A model generated the notes under the pieces. That model ran no database searches and had not been told where the DNA came from. It saw only the letters and a program-made list of their open reading frames with translations. A DNA stretch of 64,000 nt. Source: Luidia sarsii (Eukaryota > Echinodermata > Asteroidea > Paxillosida > Luidiidae). The stretch is taken from the NCBI GenBank assembly GCA_949987565.1, contig OX465101.1, positions 21,542,624-21,606,623 on the forward strand, read 5' to 3'. Positions 33,394-45,926 of this stretch are shown piece by piece. The position numbers were made by a program, and so were the translations under genes. How positions within the stretch are numbered: the first letter of the stretch is position 1; every line of letters starts with the position of its first letter.

Positions 33394-36300
33394 ATGGTCG
33401 CACCTGTGCGCCGGGCGCTGACTAGGAGGAGGCTCCCCCTCGCCGCGCTGGCGCTCATCACGCTGCTGCTCGCCAACTCCGTCTACCGGCTCCGGGACGC
33501 GGGGCTCGTCCGTCGGCCCCTGTCCGCAGCTCTCCGCCTCTCCGCCCGACTGTGAGTGCTGCTGGCGTTCTATACATCTCCAACACTATCCCCTCCTCCC
33601 CCTCGAACGAGGGAAACGTTTAGCCACCGCCCGCCGATAAATAAAAGGCCCAATACAAATTCGGGAAGATCGCGAAACATCGTTGTCCACAAATTTCCTT
33701 CTTATTTACACAGTTTAAGTATATGATCATGATAGAATCCTCGTGTTGAAATCTTATGGTCTTGGAATACTGTACTTTTCGAGAAATCTTCACTCAAACA
33801 TCGACAACAACTTTATTACTCGGGGGGAAAATGAACTATTTCTCACACTACAGAACGGTGCGAAAACCGTATTTTTTTTCCTTTTTCTACTTTCTCAGAT
33901 TACCGTTTGAGCTAAAACCTTTGCAGGATTTCGTTTTGGAATGTTTAATGGTTTAACGCACAAACTTTGGCAATCTTTTGACTTTTAAGGATGTTGAATA
34001 GGGCCTTTAAGTTTGAGGAAACGAACACAACGCGCCGGCAGTGAATGCTGCGTGCGCGCAGACACACGAGTTCTCCAATGTGTCAATATTAACAATATTG
34101 TTGAAAAAATCCTACCGACAGATGAATCTTGTATACATCAGCTTTCCGAGAATGCGGGAAAAATTTATTTTGACATGCATTTTGACAATACTTTCGATGC
34201 CACTTACTCTTTAGTTTAGGAGTATATAGAGGCCTCATTACGCCGTCAAAGGTCGCATATTTTATTGGTTTAAGATATACTGCAATCTTCAGCTATCACC
34301 TTTATATACAGACACGAATTGGTGTTTAGGAGGGCCTGACGTGTCGATCCTAGATGGACCTTTCTCAAAGGGCTGGCTGTCTTCCTTTGAGAAAACTCCT
34401 TCTAGGATCGATACGTCAGGCCTTTCTAGTAATTGATTTTCACTTTTTGGTAATTTCAGTCAGTAAGTAGTTTGCAATATTTTTGCATGCTGTAGTTTTT
34501 ACTTGATGTTTGAGAATGCGAGCAGGCCTATAACTATTGAACTTGATTTGAAGAAAAAAACCTTCACAAAGTGGAAATTGTGTTTCCAATACATATAGGC
34601 CTTTCTAAATATTTATGCAAATTGCATGCATTGAACTGATAGCGAGACTATCATGGGCGCTAAATTTCCAAGATGTCGGCGAAACACTGCGCGATTCCAC
34701 TGTGCTCATCGAACAAGAGAAATACACCGCCAGAAATCAGCTTCCATCTATATCCAAAGGATACAACCCTGTGGGAAAAGTGGATTAGGAAGATCAGGCG
34801 AGATGAGGGACTACTTTTCAAGGTAGATTTCTACGTTTAAATGACTTCTTGTTTAAGATACATTTCGTCATGTTTGTAAATGGAATCGTCAATGTTGAGT
34901 GTGTAAAGTGCAAGTGTGACTCTGACTCTGACCCGATCTGGATGGCTCGAGACACGCCACTCGAAAGACTCTAACGCAGACACTACAAGAACTCGATATT
35001 TTGCAACTCGAATGGCAGTGGACCAACGACAACCCTCCGTCCGGGGGGTGGGAGAGCAGATTCCCCCCGATGGGGGATCGAGGAGTGCGGGTCTCCGATC
35101 CGTACCGAGCTCAAACACTGAGGGGGCCGAGGGGATTAGGCGGGTTCACAGACAGCGTGCTCGGTTCTTGCCGGCTGAGAAGGGAGGAACTACGAAAAAG
35201 AAGAACAAAACAACGTTGGCCCTTCCCCTAACCAAAGTTGTATTTACCAAATGTCGGTCACGAGAACATGGTGACACTAATGGTGAAATATCCAGACTCC
35301 AACATCAGCTATAGTGGCATTATAGCGTCGATAAAAGCCCAGATGTTTGAGCGTACTATGTCTAGAAGTCCAAAATCTAATCGGAAATGACCAACATTTC
35401 TATTATTAAACTCGGCTTGAATGGGAATCACATCCGACTTCCGTCCAACAGCTGCCCTCTGTGATGCGTCGGTGCTCATTGTAACATGAAGACAACAAAA
35501 GTATAGCAAGGGGGAGCATTATTTTGCCCAACAATACGTCTGGTTCGATCAGAACAGAAATGTTGCCAGTTTGTGAATTTTTTTTTGACCCGCGGAGATT
35601 CCATCAGTATTCATTGGCTTTCATTTTCTTGGATAATGAAGTTGATATTGTGCCCGACGATTATAGGCAAGATACAGCTGAGACCCTTCCCCTAGCATGC
35701 TCGTTCAAAAGGGCGGTGGCCGGAAACCAGGTGACGTGAGCCCTCCAATCTGGGAAGAAAAAAAATTAATGGGCGGTTTGCCGTGCAACTCGGCATAGGT
35801 CTAAGGCAAAATGGATTTCCAAAAATGGATTTCACAATGAACCAAATAAAAAAGGACTGTTGCAAACTGCTCACTGACTAAAATGACTCAAAATACACGA
35901 ATCTCAAAAGTTAGAGGGCCTGATGTTTCGATCCTAGCTGGACCTTCCTCAAATGCAAAGTGCAATGAGAATGGTCCTGCTCTAGGATCGAAATGTCAGG
36001 CCTTTAGCTTTGGGATTTTCTCATTCTCTTCTTCGTCTTTCGTGTGACGCGGCCAGGAAGTGCTGTAGAGCCGTTGCAGCCAGCTCACTGTGATTATATA
36101 GCCTACTAAATTATACTGTTACCACAATTACTGTTCATCCTATTATTATCATTATGCAGATGGGACGGAAAGACGCAGCCTATCGCCGCTCCTTGTCAGC
36201 CCAAGCGTCGCATTGTCTTCGTCAAGACGCATAAGACGGGCAGCTCCACCGTCACCACTATGCTGGAGCGCTACGGCCACACCCGCGGCCTGAACTTTGC

Positions 36301-37228
36301 CCTGCCCGGACGCTCCCACGTCTTCTCGCAGTTCCAGAAGTTCAGGGCGGAGAAGGCTCACCTGTACGGCCTGGAGGACGGAAACGGGAGCCGGGTGCTG
36401 CCCGCCCTGGGCGGCTACCACATCCTGGCCAACCACGCCCGATACAATCGGCCCGAGCAGGACGCCCTCATCCCGGGCGCCTTCTACTTCACCATCATCC
36501 GGGAGCCGGCGTCGCAGCTGGAGTCGGCCTTCAACTTCTTCCGGATGGCCCGCTACGTGCCGTACGGCAACCTGACGGGCGTCTTTCGTACGGAGGCGGA
36601 GAGGTTTAACAAGTCGTCCGAGGCCAGGCCCATGGGGTTCCTGCGCAACGGGCAACTGTACGACCTGGGCCTGGAGCAGACGAGCCAGAACGGCGAGGCC
36701 GTGGAGGCAAAGGTCCGGGCCCTGGACCGGGAGATGGACTTGGTGATGATCATGGAGCACTTCGACGAGTCCCTGGTCCTCCTGCGGAAGCAACTCTGCT
36801 GGAAACTGGACGACATCGTGTACATCTCCCAGCTGGTCCGGAAGAACGGGTCACGCACCGGCCTGACGACCGAGCTGACCGGCCAGATCCATGCGTGGAA
36901 CCACGGGGACGTCCGGCTCTACCGGCACTTCAACGCCACCCTGTGGGAGAAGGTGCGCGCCTACGGGCCCGGCTTCAAGCGCGACCTGGCCGCCTTCCGT
37001 GAGCTGAGGGAGAACACGACGCGGACCTGCCTCGCGGGCGCCAGGGTCGTCTTCGAACAGCTTCACAGTACCGGCCAGTACAACATGGCGGCCAACGCCA
37101 GCGTGCAATGCCGTGATTTGGTGAGGTTGGACCGGAGCTGGGTGAGCGTTCTACGGCGGGACTTGGACCGGCGAGTGGCGGCCTTCCTCGACAGACAGAG
37201 GGCCGCTATCAACGGCACCAAGCCTTAA
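33394..37228 (+). CDS. Galactose-3-O-sulfotransferase family protein (galactosylceramide sulfotransferase-like), two exons, complete
   Basis: Exon 1 is 33394-33551, exon 2 is 36160-37228; the junction splits a Leu codon (CT|A) with a GTGAGT donor and GCAG acceptor, giving 408 residues (human Gal3ST1 is 423). It is a type II Golgi enzyme: short Arg-rich tail, then membrane anchor at residues 14-31 (LPLAALALITLLLANSVY). The PAPS 5'-phosphosulfate loop is IVFVKTHKTGSSTV (residues 71-84); the 3'-phosphate region is FTIIREPASQLESAF (about 163-177). EHFDESLVLLRKQLCWKLDD and DVRLYRHFNATLWEKV are family blocks. Several N-glycosylation sequons follow (NGS, NLT, NAT, NTT, NAS, NGT). The family transfers sulfate from PAPS to the 3-OH of galactose on glycolipids or glycans; which paralog and acceptor cannot be decided. 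Exon 2 is GC-rich compared with the surroundings. ATTAAA at 37328 may be the polyadenylation signal. Confidence 0.9.
34330..34490. mobile_element. Penelope-derived inverted pair, copy 3
   Basis: gggcctgacgtgtcgatcct faces aggatcgatacgtcaggcc, with ctttctcaaagg and its complement inside, followed by gtcagtaagtagtttgcaat. It lies in the sulfotransferase intron. The compensating change gtgtcgat / atcgatac suggests that the two halves stay complementary. Confidence 0.75.
34673..34822 (+). pseudogene. Orphan THAP-domain first exon
   Basis: ATG opens a 50-codon exon with the first half of a THAP zinc finger: CAIPLC (first Cys pair), then ISFHLYPKD and LWEKWIRKIRRD, the typical THAP helix region. 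It ends at an AAG|GTAGAT donor in phase 0. The second half (C-x2-H, AVPTIF) was not found before the sulfotransferase exon 2. THAP domains occur in host DNA-binding proteins and in P-element type transposases. It sits inside the sulfotransferase intron on the same strand, so it may be a fragment of a transposase or a processed remnant. Confidence 0.65.
35862..36025. mobile_element. Penelope-derived inverted pair, copy 4
   Basis: Starts with the outer word ttgcaaactgctcactgac, then gggcctgatgtttcgatcct facing ctaggatcgaaatgtcaggc. It lies about 135 bases upstream of sulfotransferase exon 2. Confidence 0.75.
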
Positions 37229-38109
37229 GCGGTTTGAATTCAACCTCTCTGCAAACGTTCACAGACGCATAATTATGGACATAACGCACCCACCTAAATT
37301 ACCATGTCGTTCGTTCCCCAATCCTATATTAAACCATCAACGCTATCGATAAGACTTAGAGACTTTTATGTTGATGGTATTTAGGCATACGCATTCTCTC
37401 ATGAGCTCCTCCACCGCCGAGTCCAAGGTATTCTCCCGATGACGACCAGAGCATACTAGTCGGGCACGTCGAGTTATCACTCATGGTGCCATCGCAAGCC
37501 CTCCTACATTGTTTCAACCATCATGCAAAGCCTTAAGTCTTATTTATCCATCCTCTTTTAAAGGGATAATGTAACATTGGTCGAGGTCAAAAAATAGCAT
37601 CCATACGTTGTCTGATTCAACATAATTAGCACATAAATTTTTGTGGAAATGTCAGCTCAATCCAACAACCGAGTCTCGAGAAAATAGTGAAAAACTGCTT
37701 CATTTGTTTCGCGAAAATGCAGCATTCAACGAATTGTTCCGAAAAATCGTTTAGATCTAGGGGTAAGAGGTAAACTATTTCTTTACTCTTTTCTAAAACA
37801 AAATACAGCATTTTAGACAGAAATATTTCAGTGCGAGGTTTCTACTATAACCATCTTCATACTGGTTTAATTGATTTACTTTATCCAAGTATATGTAATG
37901 CTTTGACTTGTTTCTGTGTACGTTTTTGTCTATAATTATTTTTGGGGTCAAATAAATGAAAACACTAATAATAATGCTTGTGTGTACTGTACATAATCTA
38001 ACGATTTGAAATGGGTGACTTACGTGGACCTCATTGTTAAGCAAGCTCAGCAGCGTCTGTTCTTTATAAAGGTGATTGAGGAGTTGCCGTATGAGCCCGT
38101 TTCTGTTCA

Positions 38110-38192
38110 TGAAGTCGCCTGAGACAAGTCGCCTCTGAGACAAGTCGCCTCTGAGACAAGTCGCCTCTGAGACAAGTCGCCTCTGAGACAAT
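38110..38192. repeat. 16-bp tandem repeat, about five copies
   Basis: gagacaagtcgcctct in tandem with little variation. Confidence 0.9.
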
Positions 38193-40773
38193 TTGACCCG
38201 CATAATGTCCAACATTACGTGATCCGCGGTTCACGGCCACAAAACGGTGTACGGTGTACAAAACATATGGAGAAAATTGCGACTCATCGCGTTCATCATC
38301 CTGCCGTGCCGATGCAAGTGGCTCGAATCTCTACGGTTCAGCATCGCGGCCTCAAAGTTATCATCTTCATCAGACCACGGAGGGGATTCGGATTCATAAA
38401 CTCCCGAAACACTCTCTCGGAATCTATGCCTTGTTTCTCACAACTTTCATGAGAATTGTCAAAATCTGAGGACAGTTGCTTCGCTGTGTTTATCTCATGT
38501 CTGGGCGTAGGCCTACGTGCATACATGTATATACAGGCCTATACATGTAGGCCTACGGTGCGAAGCAAACGAGTGCAGGATCTAGGCTGGTCAGTCTAAG
38601 GAGTGACGTCACACAATCAAGCTGATCGACTTCATCGTGACCTTTGTTTTCTGAATCTCAATAATAGCGCGTTTAACAACTTCTTCCAAAGTATCTTCTT
38701 TTAAAAGCTTAAAAGCAGAAAAACATATTGGAAAGTACATATTATTATGTCTTATATGCCTACTGTATGTAGTACAATATTAAGAAAAAGCGACAATTTT
38801 TAGGATTTCGTTAGAATCTGCATTTCACTGACTAAAATTCAACCCGTTTCGATCTTAGGCTGGATTTAGTGTGCAATTTTTTATTGATCATGTACAAAAA
38901 CAACCCGTATTATTGAATTTTGTGGGATTCGGAATATTTGGGGACTCAACCATGGCATTATTTGGGATAAAGGGATGCATCAGGCAAAACCAGCTGGCAA
39001 TCAGGTTTGGGGGAAAAGAGACAAGTTGGTTGAGTTTTCCCCTGGAGTAACTAGCCAAACAAATCTAAACCGCAATCAAAACATTGGGCAATTCATATAC
39101 AGAATAAGGAAATCAGCTTCAACCTTGAAAGTCATCACAATAACAAAAAAACGGCAAATTGTGTAAAACGAAGAATTGAGGGTGTGGGGATTCCTTTGAC
39201 TGTGGGCTGTGCAAGTTGACTTAATGCTATGTGCACCCCGTTGCAGGTGTAGTACACCCTATATGCTTCCTATACTGATTCTATTTCCTGAATGGTGTTC
39301 CCATCGGCCACATTGTCTTTGCAGCCGGTAGCCAAACATCTCGGTCGAATAGCGTGCATCCTCATTATACAGTACAGTGTAGTTTCACGGCGCTATACAT
39401 GTGCTACAATATTCAAGTTCTCAGTGCTTGCGAATGGATTTTTTTGATATGATATTTTGATATGACCGTTTTCCCTTCGCGACGTTAGAGAGATTGTCAA
39501 GTCTAGGTCTGGTTTCCATCTCTAGGTGAAGCCATAGCGACACTATATGTACGTATACGATGCGCTACTCAAGCCTCTCTGCACGATCATCAGCGCTCAG
39601 CACCTACAAGTTATTTTACTACCGCAACAAAACATGAATTGGGCTAATAATGGGGTTCTTAATTTATCTTTAGAATTACGGTAGTTTTGATTTCAAATCC
39701 CAGTGGGGGGGGGGGGGGTGAGTGGGGGGGGGGAGACGATCTTTCATGGGGGCGTACGCCCCCACGCCCCCACGCCCCCCTAGCTACACCGCTGCCATAG
39801 TAAAGCTACACTGTCATCATCATACAAGCATTGTGATTCATGGCAGTTTTATCCCTGGCAGTGGTTTGCAATGGAGCATATAACGAGCGAGTAGATGCCT
39901 GCAATTTAAGATGCGCTGTTGCTTAACAAAAACAAAAGGATAATGGGTACGGTAGTGTCTATTTCTGTTTCTTGGGTGGAAATTCATTTTTGTGCTTGAA
40001 GCTGCGGACCACTCACCCGTAAATATTGGGGTCTGACAATTGTCATTGGCATTTGTTTTTTTACAAACCAATGGAAAGAACGCGGAGAACATTCTTTTAA
40101 AAAAAAACAGGGAGTAATTACGACGTTAGTAAAAAAGTAAACGTTATTGCTGGCAAAGAACATACATCATTGGCATACATGTACATGTACTTAACTTCTG
40201 TTACCTCTATATTGGAAATCGTCGCTTTACCGCCCATACCACTCCTGGGTCACCGTGCTTTGCTTGGCCTTGTGTAGTCTTCTGCTTTCAATATTTTTGT
40301 CCTTACTTTAATGGAAAGCGTTACTTACTTACTTGAATCGAAATTCAAATTGGTGTTGAGCACTTTCCGTTGATGACGGGTTAGTCCTGAGTCACAATGC
40401 TTTGAATGGGAAACGCAACGCAAAATGTTATGCAAGGGTTTTTACTATGTTTAGGCTATTGACAAGGGACCGCTCGCAATGCGCCGAATTGGGCGGAGAA
40501 TGGTGCACGGCCGATGCGCAAGATCTATAAGGCCCTTTTCCAAAACCCGGCTTAGGCTCTTGCTTTGTCACCATTTCTGTCATACATTGTAAAGTACAAG
40601 ACATGAAAATGGGAGGCCTTTGGCTTTGTTTTTTAATGTTACACAGCGTTTTGAAATAGACCCCACAGCTTCAACTTCAACAAAGATCGAACTCCAACCT
40701 GTGTTTTCAGCTTTTGGATAGCAGAGACGAAGCCGAAGCCGGAGCCTAAGCCGGGTTTTGGAAGAGGGCACTA

Positions 40774-40971
40774 AAGGGACCTTCGTTGAAAACAAACTCG
40801 TGCGCACGAAATAATTATGTTGTTTGCTCGAAATGATTTCGTGCGCACGAAATAATAATTAATGAGTTTGTGGCCACGGAATGATTCGTGGGCACGAAAG
40901 TATTTAATGCGCACGAAATTACGAACGAATTTTTTATTTTGCATAGAGTTTGTTTTCAACGAATGTCCCTT
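40774..40971. mobile_element. 198-bp MITE with 26-bp inverted ends and TA target duplication
   Basis: Left end aagggaccttcgttgaaaac with aaactc, right end its complement with one mismatch. TA on both outer sides (40772-40773 and 40972-40973). The inside is built of repeated gcgcacgaaat words. TA duplication fits Tc1/mariner-type elements among others. No coding capacity. Confidence 0.8.
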
Positions 40972-41101
40972 TAATGCCTCCGTATTTAGGGGCTCCGTAA
41001 TTAGCAATAGCTCAATGGCGCAAAATTTACAGCACAAGATGATTATGTTTTGGTGTAAGGAATTATAGCATAGTATTAGGTCTATTTTTAGGAAAAAAAC
41101 T

Positions 41102-41225
41102 TACTGGGATCTTTTGAACAATTTTGAAAAACGGCAAAGAAAACTTTGACTGGACCAGGGACTTGAACTCGACACCTTGGTTTTACGTACCAGCACTCTT
41201 ACGGCGGCCTTCCCAAATCATTTCT
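41102..41225 (-). mobile_element. tRNA-derived SINE, copy 3
   Basis: Shares ttttgaacaattttgaaaaa and ggcaaagaaaactttgactg with copy 2, and a B box on the minus strand (gttcaagtccctggtcc). A plus-strand head fragment (ggatagcttagatgttaaga) follows at about 41316-41372, so the two are in inverted arrangement. Confidence 0.7.
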
Positions 41226-41551
41226 GTATTGATTATATTGTGAACATTACCTAAGAAGAGTTTTTAGCTCCTTTTCAAATCCCATTTCTGTATACTTTTA
41301 AAGGAGGCCGGTCATATATGGGCTGGATAGCTTAGATGTTAAGAGCACAGGGACGCAAAAGCAGAGGTGTTCAGGCAAAGCTAGTTGGTGTTGTTTTATT
41401 CAATTATTTGTTTTGTAGGCCGTGCTTTTATTTTATTTTTTTCATGGCCCCATGTATTGATTCTCCCGGGGAAGTCATGATCGACTCTCTGGGATCTCAG
41501 AATGTATTTCCTCCAAGAGAATTACCACAGCGTGTCAGGTGATATTGCAAA

Positions 41552-44500
41552 CAGGCAGCTAGCAATGCTCAACAGGCAGCTAGCAATGCTCAACGGGCAG
41601 CTACCAATGCTCAACAGGCAGCTAGCAATGCTCAACAGGCAGCTACCAATGCTCAACAGGCAGCTAGCAATGCTCAACAGGCAGCTAGCAATGCTCAACA
41701 GGCAGCTAGCAATGCTCAACAGGCAGCTAGCAATGCTCAACAGGCAGCTACCAATGCTCAACAGGCAGCTAGCAATGCTCAACAGGCAGCTAGCAATGCT
41801 CAACATGCAGCTAGCAATGCTCAACAGGCAGCTAGCAATGCTCAACAGGCAGCTAGCAATGCTCAACAGGCAGCTAGCAATGCTCAACAGGCAGCTAGCA
41901 ATGCTCAACAGGCAGCTAGCAATGCTCAACAGGCAGCTAGCAATGCTCAACGGGCAGCTAGCAATGCTCAACAGGCAGCTAGCAATGCTCAACAGGCAGC
42001 TAGCAATGCTCAACAGGCAGCTAGCAATGCTCAACAGGCAGCTAGCAATGCTCAACAGGCAGCTAGCAATGCTCAACAGGCAGCTAGCAATGCTCAACAG
42101 GCAGCTAGCAATGCTCAACGGGCAGCTAGCAATGCTCAACAGGCAGCTAGCAATGCTCAACAGGCAGCTAGCAATGCTCAACGGGCAGCTAGCAATGCTC
42201 AACAGGCAGCTAGCAATGCTCAACAGGCAGCTAGCAATGCTCAACAGGCAGCTAGCAATGCTCAACAGGCAGCTAGCAATGCTCAACAGGCAGCTAGCAA
42301 TGCTCAACAGGCAGCTAGCAATGCTCAACAGGCAGCTAGCAATGCTCAACGGGCAGCTAGCAATGCTCAACAGGCAGCTAGCAATGCTCAACAGGCAGCT
42401 AGCAATGCTCAACGGGCAGCTATCAATGCTCAACAGGCAGCTAGCAATGCTCAACAGGCAGCTAGCAATGCTCAACAGGCAGCTAGCAATGCTCAACAGG
42501 CAGCTAGCAATGCTCAACAGGCAGCTAGCAATGCTCAACAGGCAGCTAGCAATGCTCAACAGGCAGCTAGCAATGCTCAACAGGCAGCTAGCAATGCTCA
42601 ACAGGCAGCTAGCAATGCTCAACAGGCAGCTAGCAATGCTCAACAGGCAGCTAGCAATGCTCAACAGGCAGCTAGCAATGCTCAACAGGCAGCTAGCAAT
42701 GCTCAACAGGCAGCTAGCAATGCTCAACAGGCAGCTAGCAATGCTCAACGGGCAGCTAGCAATGCTCAACAGGCAGCTATCAATGCTCAACAGGCAGCTA
42801 GCAATGCTCAACAGGCAGCTAGCAATGCTCAACAGGCAGCTAGCAATGCTCAACAGGCAGCTAGCAATGCTCAACAGGCAGCTAGCAATGCTCAACGGGC
42901 AGCTAGCAATGCTCAACAGGCAGCTAGCAATGCTCAACAGGCAGCTAGCAATGCTCAACAGGCAGCTAGCAATGCTCAACAGGCAGCTAGCAATGCTCAA
43001 CGGGCAGCTAGCAATGCTCAACAGGCAGCTAGCAATGCTCAACAGGCAGCTAGCAATGCTCAACGGGCAGCTAGCAATGCTCAACGGGCAGCTATCAATG
43101 CTCAACAGGCAGCTAGCAATGCTCAACAGGCAGCTAGCAATGCTCAACAGGCAGCTAGCAATGCTCAACAGGCAGCTAGCAATGCTCAACGGGCAGCTAG
43201 CAATGCTCAACAGGCAGCTATCAATGCTCAACAGGCAGCTAGCAATGCTCAACAGGCAGCTAGCAATGCTCAACGGGCAGCTAGCAATGCTCAACGGGCA
43301 GCTAGCAATGCTCAACAGGCAGCTAGCAATGCTCAACAGGCAGCTAGCAATGCTCAACAGGCAGCTAGCAATGCTCAACAGGCAGCTAGCAATGCTCAAC
43401 AGGCAGCTAGCAATGCTCAACAGGCAGCTAGCAATGCTCAACGGGCAGCTAGCAATGCTCAACAGGCAGCTAGCAATGCTCAACAGGCAGCTAGCAATGC
43501 TCAACAGGCAGCTAGCAATGCTCAACAGGCAGCTAGCAATGCTCAACGGGCAGCTAGCAATGCTCAACAGGCAGCTAGCAATGCTCAACGGGCAGCTAGC
43601 AATGCTCAACGGGCAGCTAGCAATGCTCAACAGGCAGCTAGCAATGCTCAACAGGCAGCTAGCAATGCTCAACAGGCAGCTAGCAATGCTCAACAGGCAG
43701 CTAGCAATGCTCAACAGGCAGCTAGCAATGCTCAACAGGCAGCTAGCAATGCTCAACGGGCAGCTAGCAATGCTCAACAGGCAGCTAGCAATGCTCAACA
43801 GGCAGCTAGCAATGCTCAACAGGCAGCTAGCAATGCTCAACGGGCAGCTAGCAATGCTCAACAGGCAGCTATCAATGCTCAACAGGCAGCTAGCAATGCT
43901 CAACAGGCAGCTAGCAATGCTCAACGGGCAGCTAGCAATGCTCAACGGGCAGCTAGCAATGCTCAACAGGCAGCTAGCAATGCTCAACAGGCAGCTAGCA
44001 ATGCTCAACAGGCAGCTAGCAATGCTCAACAGGCAGCTAGCAATGCTCAACAGGCAGCTAGCAATGCTCAACAGGCAGCTAGCAATGCTCAACGGGCAGC
44101 TAGCAATGCTCAACAGGCAGCTAGCAATGCTCAACAGGCAGCTAGCAATGCTCAACAGGCAGCTAGCAATGCTCAACAGGCAGCTAGCAATGCTCAACGG
44201 GCAGCTAGCAATGCTCAACAGGCAGCTAGCAATGCTCAACGGGCAGCTAGCAATGCTCAACGGGCAGCTAGCAATGCTCAACAGGCAGCTAGCAATGCTC
44301 AACAGGCAGCTAGCAATGCTCAACAGGCAGCTAGCAATGCTCAACAGGCAGCTAGCAATGCTCAACAGGCAGCTAGCAATGCTCAACAGGCAGCTAGCAA
44401 TGCTCAACGGGCAGCTAGCAATGCTCAACAGGCAGCTAGCAATGCTCAACAGGCAGCTAGCAATGCTCAACAGGCAGCTAGCAATGCTCAACAGGCAGCT

Positions 44501-45926
44501 AGCAATGCTCAACGGGCAGCTAGCAATGCTCAACAGGCAGCTATCAATGCTCAACAGGCAGCTAGCAATGCTCAACGGGCAGCTAGCAATGCTCAACAGG
44601 CAGCTAGCAATGCTCAACAGGCAGCTAGCAATGCTCAACGGGCAGCTATCAATGCTCAACAGGCAGCTAGCAATGCTCAACAGGCAGCTAGCAATGCAAA
44701 ACAGGCAGCTAGCAATGCTCAACAGGCAGCTAGCATTGCTTAACAGGCAGCTAGCAATGCTTAACAGGCAGCTAGCAATGCTCAACAGGCAGCTAGCAAT
44801 GCTCAACGGGCAGCTATCAATGCTCAACAGGCAGCTAGCAATGCTCAACGGGCAGCTAGCAATGCTCAACAGGCAGCTAGCAATGCTCAACAGGCAGCTA
44901 GCAATGCTCAACGGGCAGCTAGCAATGCTCAACAGGCAGCTAGCAATGCTCAACAGGCAGCTAGCAATGCTCAACGGGCAGCTATCAATGCTCAACAGGC
45001 AGCTAGCAATGCTCAACAGGCAGCTAGCAATGCAAAACAGGCAGCTAGCAATGCTCAACAGGCAGCTAGCATTGCTTAACAGGCAGCTAGCAATGCTTAA
45101 CAGGCAGCTAGCAATGCTCAACAGGCAGCTAGCAATGCTCAACAGGCAGCTAGCAATGCTTAACAGGCAGCTAGCAATGCTCAACAGGCAGCTAGCAATG
45201 CTCAACAGGCAGCTAGCAATGCTCAACGGGCAGCTAGCAATGCTCAACAGGCAGCTAGCAATGCTCAACAGGCAGCTAGCAATGCTCAACGGGCAGCTAT
45301 CAATGCTCAACAGGCAGCTAGCAATGCTCAACAGGCAGCTAGCAATGCTCAACAGGCAGCTAGCAATGCTCAACAGGCAGCTAGCAATGCTCAACAGGCA
45401 GCTAGCAATGCTCAACAGGCAGCTAGCAATGCTCAACGGGCAGCTAGCAATGCTCAACAGGCAGCTAGCAATGCTCAACAGGCAGCTAGCAATGCTCAAC
45501 GGGCAGCTATCAATGCTCAACAGGCAGCTAGCAATGCTCAACAGGCAGCTAGCAATGCAAAACAGGCAGCTAGCAATGCTCAACAGGCAGCTAGCATTGC
45601 TTAACAGGCAGCTAGCAATGCTTAACAGGCAGCTAGCAATGCTCAACAGGCAGCTAGCAATGCTCAACAGGCAGCTAGCAATGCTTAACAGGCAGCTAGC
45701 AATGTTCAACAGGCAGCTAGCAATGCTCAACGGGCAGCTAGCAATGCTCAACGGGCAGCTAGCAATGCTCAACAGGCAGCTAGCAATGCTCAACAGGCAG
45801 CTAGCAATGCTCAACAGGCGGCTAGCAATGCTCAACAGGCAGCTAGCAATGCTTAACAGGAAGCTAGCAATGCTTAACAGGCAGCTAGCAATGCTCAAAA
45901 GGCAGCTAGCAATGCTCAACAGGCAG
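41552..45926. repeat. 21-bp satellite array, about 208 copies
   Basis: The unit encodes NRQLAML on plus and LLSIASC on minus; the third plus frame reads QAASNAQ until TAA variants (cttaac) appear from 44740. Variation is limited to a few sites: cgggcag for caggcag, ctatcaat for ctagcaat, and cttaac for ctcaac. The same variant series recur 651, 672, 336 and 525 bases apart, all multiples of 21, showing block duplications. Open frames of about 1490 residues on both strands have no real N-terminal context and are judged non-coding. Confidence 0.97.

Larger units (their letters stand above)
37229..41551. other. Non-coding DNA between the sulfotransferase and the 21-bp satellite
   Basis: No exon recognised. 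It contains a 16-bp repeat (38110-38192), a degenerate Penelope-type half motif (about 38822-38872), a G-rich stretch at 39703-39735, a TA-flanked MITE (40774-40971) and SINE fragments (41102-41225 minus, about 41316-41372 plus). Confidence 0.5.

Noticed and set aside
36152..36793. 213-residue minus-strand frame
   Set aside because: Antisense shadow of the GC-rich sulfotransferase exon 2.
17668..45926. Tandem arrays considered as CRISPR
   Set aside because: The repeats are contiguous with no unique spacers, and this is animal DNA with no cas genes.
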